A stretch of DNA of 10,230 nucleotides from assembly GCA_947632425.1 (NCBI GenBank), contig CANRPG010000056.1, positions 1 through 10,230 of the forward strand. Reading direction: 5' to 3'. The position numbers were made by a program, and so were the translations under genes. This document shows positions 6,741 through 10,230 of this stretch, piece by piece. The stretch is from an uncultured Clostridia bacterium. Its GTDB lineage: Bacteria; Bacillota; Clostridia; Oscillospirales; Ruminococcaceae. Numbering within the stretch: the stretch's first letter is position 1; the number at the start of each line of letters is the position of its first letter. The notes beneath the pieces were generated by a model, which saw nothing but the letters and a program-made list of their open reading frames with translations, was not told where the DNA came from and searched no databases.

Positions 6741-7754
6741 ATGAGCAAGATAAGGATAGGCATAATATGCCCGTCAGAGATAGCTTTCCGCAGATTTATG
6801 CCTGCAATACAAAAATGCGAGAATGCTTCGTATGCTGGCATAGCTTATGCAAACGCCGAGGAATGGTTCGGAGACAGCGTACCTGACGAAACGTTAATAT
6901 TATCCGAAAAGGCAAAGGCCGAAAACTTTCAAAAAGAATACGGTGGAAAAGTGTTTGACAGCTATTCTGAGCTGCTGAACTCAAACAACGTTGATGCTGT
7001 TTATCTTCCGCTGCCGCCTGCGCTGCATTACAAATGGGCGAAAAAGGCATTAGAACACGGAAAGCATATTTTTCTGGAAAAGCCGTCGACGACAAATTTT
7101 GCAGACACAAAAGACCTTATAGACATTGCAAAGGAAAAGCGTCTTGCAGTCCATGAAAACTATATGTTTGCGTTTCACAGGCAGATAGATGAGATAAAGG
7201 ACATCATATGGAGCGGAAAGCTTGGAGAAATCAGGCTTTACCGAATAGCGTTCGGTTTTCCGCAGAGGGCTAAAAGCGATTTTCGGTATGACAAAACATT
7301 GGGCGGCGGAGCACTCTTGGACTGCGGCGGCTACACAATAAAACTTGCTGCAATGCTGCTGGGAGGCAGCGCTAAGATAGCATATTCAAGGCTGAATTAC
7401 ACAAAAGACTTTGACGTTGACATTTACGGCAGTGCAGCTATGGTGAACGACGACGGCGTTACAGCTCAGCTTTCGTTCGGCATAGACAACAGCTACAAAT
7501 GCGAGCTGGAAGTATGGGGTAGCAAGGGCTTTTTGAGGACAGGACGCATACTTACCGCACCTGACGGCTTTGAGCCAAGCGCAGAGATGATCGTTGGAAA
7601 TACGACAGAGACTGTAAACTTAAGTGCTGACGACACTTTTGCAAAGTCGATAGGACATTTCTGCAAGTGTGTGAACGACAATAAGATCCGCAAAGAAAAC
7701 TATACAGATATACTCAAACAAGCTGAGCTTGTGGACAGTATGAAAGGAGCATGA
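6741..7754 (+). CDS. Gfo/Idh/MocA-family oxidoreductase, probable NDP-sugar 3-ketoreductase
   Basis: A 337-residue two-domain NAD(P)-dependent reductase. The N-terminal Rossmann domain starts RIGIICPSEIAFRRFMPAI (5-23), resembling the opening of TylC1/KijD10-like sugar 3-ketoreductases. LPLPPALHYKWAKKALEHGK (89-108) and EKPST (113-117, with the family's catalytic Lys114) follow. GGGALLDCGGY (188-198) gives the second-domain D-xxx-Y pattern, Tyr198 corresponding to the proposed proton donor. The probable job is stereospecific reduction of the 3-keto group in the dehydratase product, giving NDP-4-keto-2,6-dideoxyhexose; dehydratase and reductase normally act as a pair because the diketo intermediate is unstable. 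Their genes are adjacent here with 1 nt between them. The stereochemistry at C3 cannot be read from sequence. The stop overlaps an in-frame ATG of the next gene (ATGA at 7751). G/C content is higher than at the left of the window. Confidence 0.85.
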   Translation: MSKIRIGIICPSEIAFRRFMPAIQKCENASYAGIAYANAEEWFGDSVPDETLILSEKAKAENFQKEYGGKVFDSYSELLNSNNVDAVYLPLPPALHYKWAKKALEHGKHIFLEKPSTTNFADTKDLIDIAKEKRLAVHENYMFAFHRQIDEIKDIIWSGKLGEIRLYRIAFGFPQRAKSDFRYDKTLGGGALLDCGGYTIKLAAMLLGGSAKIAYSRLNYTKDFDVDIYGSAAMVNDDGVTAQLSFGIDNSYKCELEVWGSKGFLRTGRILTAPDGFEPSAEMIVGNTTETVNLSADDTFAKSIGHFCKCVNDNKIRKENYTDILKQAELVDSMKGA

Positions 7755-7756
7755 CT

Positions 7757-8332
7757 ATGGCAACACTAAAAATCACCGAACTTGAAATTCCCGGCGTAAA
7801 GATAATCGAGCCTACATATTTTGAGGACTACAGAGGCTACTACTGCGAAACTTATTCCTCCCGTACTATGGCGCAGTATGGCATAAATACGGTATTTGTG
7901 CAGGATAATCATTTTTACTCCGCTAAAAAAGGTACTGTTCGTGGCATACATTTTCAGAACGAGCCATATGCACAGGCAAAACTTCTAAGGTGCACGCGTG
8001 GGGCGGTGATTGATGCTGCCATTGATCTGCGAAAGGATTCGCCGACATTTATGAAATATGTTCTGGTAGAGATCAGCGAAAAAAACAGAAAGCAGATATA
8101 TATTCCAAAGGGCTTTGGGCATTGCGCGATTTCGTTGGTCGATGATACCGAATGTCAGTATAAAGTGGATGAGCTTTACTACCCTGAGTATGACAGGGCT
8201 ATTGCTTGGAACGATCCGCAGATAAATATTGACTGGGGTATGAATACGGATAAATTCATCGTATCCGACAAGGATAAAAATGCGCCTTTTCTGAAAGACA
8301 GCGATGTTAATTTCACTATGGAGGCTATATGA
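7757..8332 (+). CDS. RmlC-like dTDP-4-keto-6-deoxyhexose 3,5-epimerase (or 5-epimerase)
   Basis: A 191-residue cupin enzyme that inverts C3 and/or C5 of an NDP-4-keto-6-deoxyhexose, turning a D- into an L-sugar. Visible family features are FEDYRGYYCETY (22-33), QDNH (49-52), TVRGIHFQ (60-67, with probable catalytic His65), the KLLRCTRGAVIDAAIDLR strand region (75-92), IPKGFGH (116-122), YKVDELYYPEYD (135-146, with the Tyr implicated in catalysis) and AWNDPQINIDW. I chose ATG 7757 because AGGAG at 7745-7749 is 7 nt ahead; an in-frame ATG at 7751 has only 1 nt spacing but would give the usual ATGA overlap. The usual GFAHGF reads GFGHCA here. In this cluster it most likely acts on the 4-keto-2,6-dideoxy intermediate, probably inverting C5 to give an L-series sugar. 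A role in ordinary dTDP-L-rhamnose synthesis is possible, but no other rml gene is in the window. Confidence 0.88.
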   Translation: MATLKITELEIPGVKIIEPTYFEDYRGYYCETYSSRTMAQYGINTVFVQDNHFYSAKKGTVRGIHFQNEPYAQAKLLRCTRGAVIDAAIDLRKDSPTFMKYVLVEISEKNRKQIYIPKGFGHCAISLVDDTECQYKVDELYYPEYDRAIAWNDPQINIDWGMNTDKFIVSDKDKNAPFLKDSDVNFTMEAI

Positions 8333-9267
8333 AAACAGCAATAGTTACCGGCGCAGGAGGCTTTATAGGCGGAGCGCTGTCCAGAACACTGCTTGAGAGA
8401 GGATATACTGTTTACGGAATAGACGTCAAGAGCGAATATCTTCAGTCACTTTGCGGATACAAGACATTTGTACCGCTACAAATAGATCTGACAACCGACT
8501 GTATCTCGGACAAAATTTCCGACACTGTAGATCATCTGTTTTATCTTTCGTGGGGCGGCTCGTTAGGCGGAAAAGATCTTTACGATATTGATCTGCAAAC
8601 TAATAACATAAAGACTGCCGCAAAGGTATGTCAAGATGCCGCTAAGATATGCAAAAAGTTTATCTTTGTAAGTTCAAGTTATGAGCATATGAAAAGCAGC
8701 AGCACGGGCGATTTTTCAGTTAATACTTACGGTATAGCAAAGAGATCGGCAGGCGACATTTGCGCACAGTTATCTTCACAAAGCAAAATTGAGTATATAA
8801 AAGCGGTGCTGACAAATACATACGGTGTTGGTGACCGTTCAAAAAAAGCGGTAAATACAATTATAAACGCCATGCAAAACGGTCTGCCGTTAAAATTGGT
8901 ATTGGGTGACAGACCGAATGATTGGGTGTACATTGATGATACAGTCAGCGGATTAGTAACTGTAGCAGAAAAATGCCGTTCTTTCAGATCATATTATATC
9001 GGACACAGAAATATATCGGCGTTCAGAGAAAAAATAGAGATAATGCGTGATGTGATTTGTCCGGGCAGAGATCTGACGTTCGGAGAAATGCCCGAAAACA
9101 CCTACATAGATTACACACAACTTACAAATATGATCCCCGACATTTTCGAGTGTCAGACAGATTTCAAAGAAAGCATACTAAAAACCGCAAAATGGCTGAA
9201 AGAGCAGAATATTGTGCAAAATGAACAAGTGAAGAATCAGACCTCGGGGGGGCATTTAACTGCCTGA
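8329..9267 (+). CDS. Extended SDR NAD-dependent epimerase/4-ketoreductase, copy 1
   Basis: A 312-residue extended short-chain dehydrogenase. GAGGFIG (8-14) is the G-xx-G-xx-G dinucleotide site, Asp32 at the end of the second strand suggests NAD(H), SSS (115-117) holds the catalytic Ser and Y134-GIA-K138 the catalytic pair. WVYIDDT follows in the C-terminal substrate domain. In this context it could reduce C4 of the 4-keto-2,6-dideoxy sugar to finish the NDP-dideoxyhexose, or epimerise a related sugar; the paralogue at 9308 may take the other role. ATG 8329 overlaps the previous stop (ATGA) with GGAGG 4 nt upstream. The C-terminus is odd: after WLKEQN, where the paralogue soon ends, it continues for about 17 residues, passes through a run of seven Gs and stops out of step with a 3' frame that reaches the next gene. 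The last residues are probably not ancestral. Confidence 0.85.
   Translation: MKTAIVTGAGGFIGGALSRTLLERGYTVYGIDVKSEYLQSLCGYKTFVPLQIDLTTDCISDKISDTVDHLFYLSWGGSLGGKDLYDIDLQTNNIKTAAKVCQDAAKICKKFIFVSSSYEHMKSSSTGDFSVNTYGIAKRSAGDICAQLSSQSKIEYIKAVLTNTYGVGDRSKKAVNTIINAMQNGLPLKLVLGDRPNDWVYIDDTVSGLVTVAEKCRSFRSYYIGHRNISAFREKIEIMRDVICPGRDLTFGEMPENTYIDYTQLTNMIPDIFECQTDFKESILKTAKWLKEQNIVQNEQVKNQTSGGHLTA
8342..8378 (+). repeat. 37-nt exact direct repeat, copy A (start of first SDR gene)
   Basis: These 37 bases, coding the GAGGFIGG nucleotide-binding loop, are identical to 9324-9360, synonymous positions included. The match breaks on both sides (A versus G before, G versus T after). Exact conservation at third positions exceeds what the protein requires. 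Confidence 0.9.
9158..9202 (+). repeat. 45-nt near-identical repeat at the 3' end of the first SDR gene
   Basis: It matches 10170-10214 at 42 of 45 positions; the differences are at offsets 8, 26 and 33. It codes the ending DFKESILKTAKWLK. Together with the 37-nt repeat it brackets a far less similar central part of the two genes. Confidence 0.85.
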
Positions 9268-9311
9268 TCTCGTCATTTTCACCAAGCCTGTATGAAAGGC
9301 TGGTGGCATGA
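9225..9311 (+). pseudogene. Out-of-frame 28-codon tail between the two SDR genes (remnant or frameshifted C-terminus)
   Basis: In the frame one base behind the first SDR gene, codons run open from 9225 (after TGA 9222-9224) to TGA at 9309-9311, giving a peptide with SEESDLGGAFN and then SPSLYERLVA. The stop overlaps the ATG of the second SDR gene as ATGA, the same junction style as at 8329 and 10225. This suggests that the 3' end of a real gene once sat here. Either an intervening gene was deleted, leaving its tail, or the first SDR gene changed frame in the G run at 9246-9252. I do not recognise the peptide. Confidence 0.35.
9280..9305 (+). promoter_or_regulatory. Hairpin covering the ribosome binding site of the second SDR gene
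   Basis: CACC (9280-9283) pairs with GGTG (9302-9305) and AGCCT (9285-9289) with AGGCT (9297-9301), with one bulged A (9284) and a 7-nt loop. The 3' arm contains the only purine-rich stretch near the start (AAGG and GGTGG), and ATG follows at 9308. The stem could hide the initiation site unless ribosomes translating the upstream frame open it. Confidence 0.4.
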
Positions 9312-10228
9312 TGAATACCGTTGTAGTTACCGGCGCAGGAGGCTTTATAGGCGGAGCGCTTACAGAAAAGCTTTTGCAAAACGGTGTTAAGGTCTACGGG
9401 GTAGATATTTCAGAAAAAATGCTTGAAAGGCATACGGACAAAGCAAATTTCATTCCCGTAGTTGCAGACTTTTCTCTATACCATATGCTCTCGCAGATGA
9501 TAGCGGACAAAAACGTAGATGTGTTCTATCATTTGGCGTGGCAGGGCGTGTTCGGAGAAGCCTTTAAAAATTACGAACTACAGCTTAACAACGCCAAATA
9601 CGCCTGCGATGCTATTATGCAGGCAATAAAGATAGGCGCGGATAAATTTGTTTTTGCAGGAACGTATAATGAGTTTGAAATAAACAACATTATATTTTCA
9701 GAAAAAGCAGAGCCAAGGTATACCTGCATATATTCTTCTTCAAAATTTGCCGCCGATATGATATGCAAAACTATCGCGGCGCAAAACGGAATAAGCTATA
9801 ACGCAGGGTTGGTCGCTATGGCATACGGCGAGGGCAACAAGTCGCAAATGCTCGCGAATACTCTTATACGCTCGTTTAACAACAATTTAAGACCTAAGCT
9901 TATAGACGGATATAATCTTTACGATTTTGTATATATCGACGATATCACAGATGCTTATATTGCAATAGGAGATAAAGGTAAAAATTTAAAAAGCTATTAC
10001 ATAGGTCACAGAAATCTAAAGACTTTCCGTGAATGGGTAAATGAAATAAAAGACATTTTATCGCCCGAAATGGAGCTTGTCTTTGGAGAATACAAGGATA
10101 ATCAGTCAATAGACTATTCAAAGATAGATATTGACGCACTATACAGAGACACGGGCTTTGAATGTAAATCAGATTTTAAAGAAAGCATACTAAAGACCGC
10201 AGAATGGCTGAAAGGATATGAACAATGA
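9308..10228 (+). CDS. Extended SDR NAD-dependent epimerase/4-ketoreductase, copy 2
   Basis: A 306-residue paralogue of the 8329 gene product. It has GAGGFIG (9-15), Asp33 (NAD preference), the W-x-G motif WQG near 78-80, Thr119 in GTY where the first copy has Ser, and Y142-SSS-K146 as catalytic pair. FVYIDDITDAY and YYIGHRNLKTFREW align with the first copy. Central similarity is only moderate (ADFSLYHM against IDLTTDCI), so substrates may differ: one may be the 4-ketoreductase finishing the 2,6-dideoxyhexose, the other an epimerase or a second reductase. ATG 9308 is preferred over ATG 9311 on spacing from AAGG (9296-9299), though the site is weak and lies in a hairpin. The stop overlaps the next start (ATGA at 10225). 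Confidence 0.85.
   Translation: MMNTVVVTGAGGFIGGALTEKLLQNGVKVYGVDISEKMLERHTDKANFIPVVADFSLYHMLSQMIADKNVDVFYHLAWQGVFGEAFKNYELQLNNAKYACDAIMQAIKIGADKFVFAGTYNEFEINNIIFSEKAEPRYTCIYSSSKFAADMICKTIAAQNGISYNAGLVAMAYGEGNKSQMLANTLIRSFNNNLRPKLIDGYNLYDFVYIDDITDAYIAIGDKGKNLKSYYIGHRNLKTFREWVNEIKDILSPEMELVFGEYKDNQSIDYSKIDIDALYRDTGFECKSDFKESILKTAEWLKGYEQ
9324..9360 (+). repeat. 37-nt exact direct repeat, copy B (start of second SDR gene)
   Basis: The partner of 8342-8378, 982 nt downstream, in the same reading frame and the same place in the paralogous protein. It could serve as a substrate for homologous recombination that deletes or exchanges one SDR gene. Confidence 0.9.
10170..10214 (+). repeat. 45-nt near-identical repeat at the 3' end of the second SDR gene
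   Basis: The partner of 9158-9202 (offset 1012 nt), coding DFKESILKTAEWLK. The protein ends six codons after the shared segment. Confidence 0.85.
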
Positions 10229-10230
10229 AA
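10225..10230 (+). CDS. First two codons of the next gene in the operon (partial)
   Basis: ATGAAA begins at 10225 inside the ATGA overlap with the preceding stop, with AAGGA 8 nt upstream, the same junction style as at 8329. The product cannot be told from two codons. Confidence 0.45.

Noticed and set aside
6796..7110. 104-residue reverse-strand frame within the Gfo/Idh gene
   Set aside because: A shadow of the oxidoreductase coding sequence with no independent evidence.
8342..9360. The 37-nt direct repeats as ends of a mobile element
   Set aside because: Both copies lie in frame at the same site of paralogous genes, no transposase is present, and gene duplication explains them.

Overview
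This window is part of a surface-glycan (capsule or exopolysaccharide) biosynthesis locus, most likely from a low-G+C Firmicute of the Clostridia type. The grounds are AGGAG-type ribosome binding sites, A/T-rich intergenic DNA, several TTG starts, and a Wzx/Wzy gene set with an EpsG-like polymerase. The taxonomic call is inference only. All real genes are on the + strand. I see no RNA gene, insertion sequence or CRISPR array.

Layout. Positions 1-119 hold the last 38 codons of a probable phosphonopyruvate decarboxylase, an enzyme of 2-aminoethylphosphonate synthesis, followed by a weak hairpin/T-tract terminator. Positions 120-516 hold no convincing gene. Next come a family-2 glycosyltransferase (517-1497) and a polytopic EpsG/Wzy-like polymerase (1501-2613), both very A/T-rich. 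A second gap (2614-3017) holds a possible gene remnant, a candidate promoter and a perfect 8-bp hairpin. From 3018 to the right edge the genes are packed tightly and look like one operon: a putative GT-B-like glycosyltransferase, a Wzx flippase, an NDP-hexose 2,3-dehydratase, a Gfo/Idh/MocA sugar 3-ketoreductase, an RmlC-type 3,5-epimerase, two paralogous extended SDR enzymes, and the first two codons of a further gene.

How the genes fit together. The 2,3-dehydratase, Gfo/Idh reductase, RmlC-like epimerase and SDR set is the standard enzyme set for making an NDP-2,6-dideoxyhexose (olivose/digitoxose/oliose type) from NDP-4-keto-6-deoxyglucose. It is best known from actinomycete antibiotic glycosylation. 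Here it sits directly downstream of wzx in a glycan assembly locus, which suggests that a 2,6-dideoxy sugar is built into a repeat unit, assembled by the glycosyltransferases, flipped by Wzx and polymerised by the EpsG-like protein. A phosphonate branch next door suggests the glycan may also carry 2-aminoethylphosphonate. The rmlA/rmlB functions needed to make the precursor are not in the window.

Signs of rearrangement. Base composition rises inside the 3018-4046 gene, suggesting a mosaic junction. The two SDR genes are tandem paralogues whose two ends are nearly identical at DNA level (a 37-nt exact repeat and a 42/45-nt repeat) while their middles have diverged. Between them lie a run of seven Gs and an out-of-frame 28-codon tail that ends in the ATGA overlap with the second SDR gene, which points to a frameshift or to the remnant of a deleted gene.
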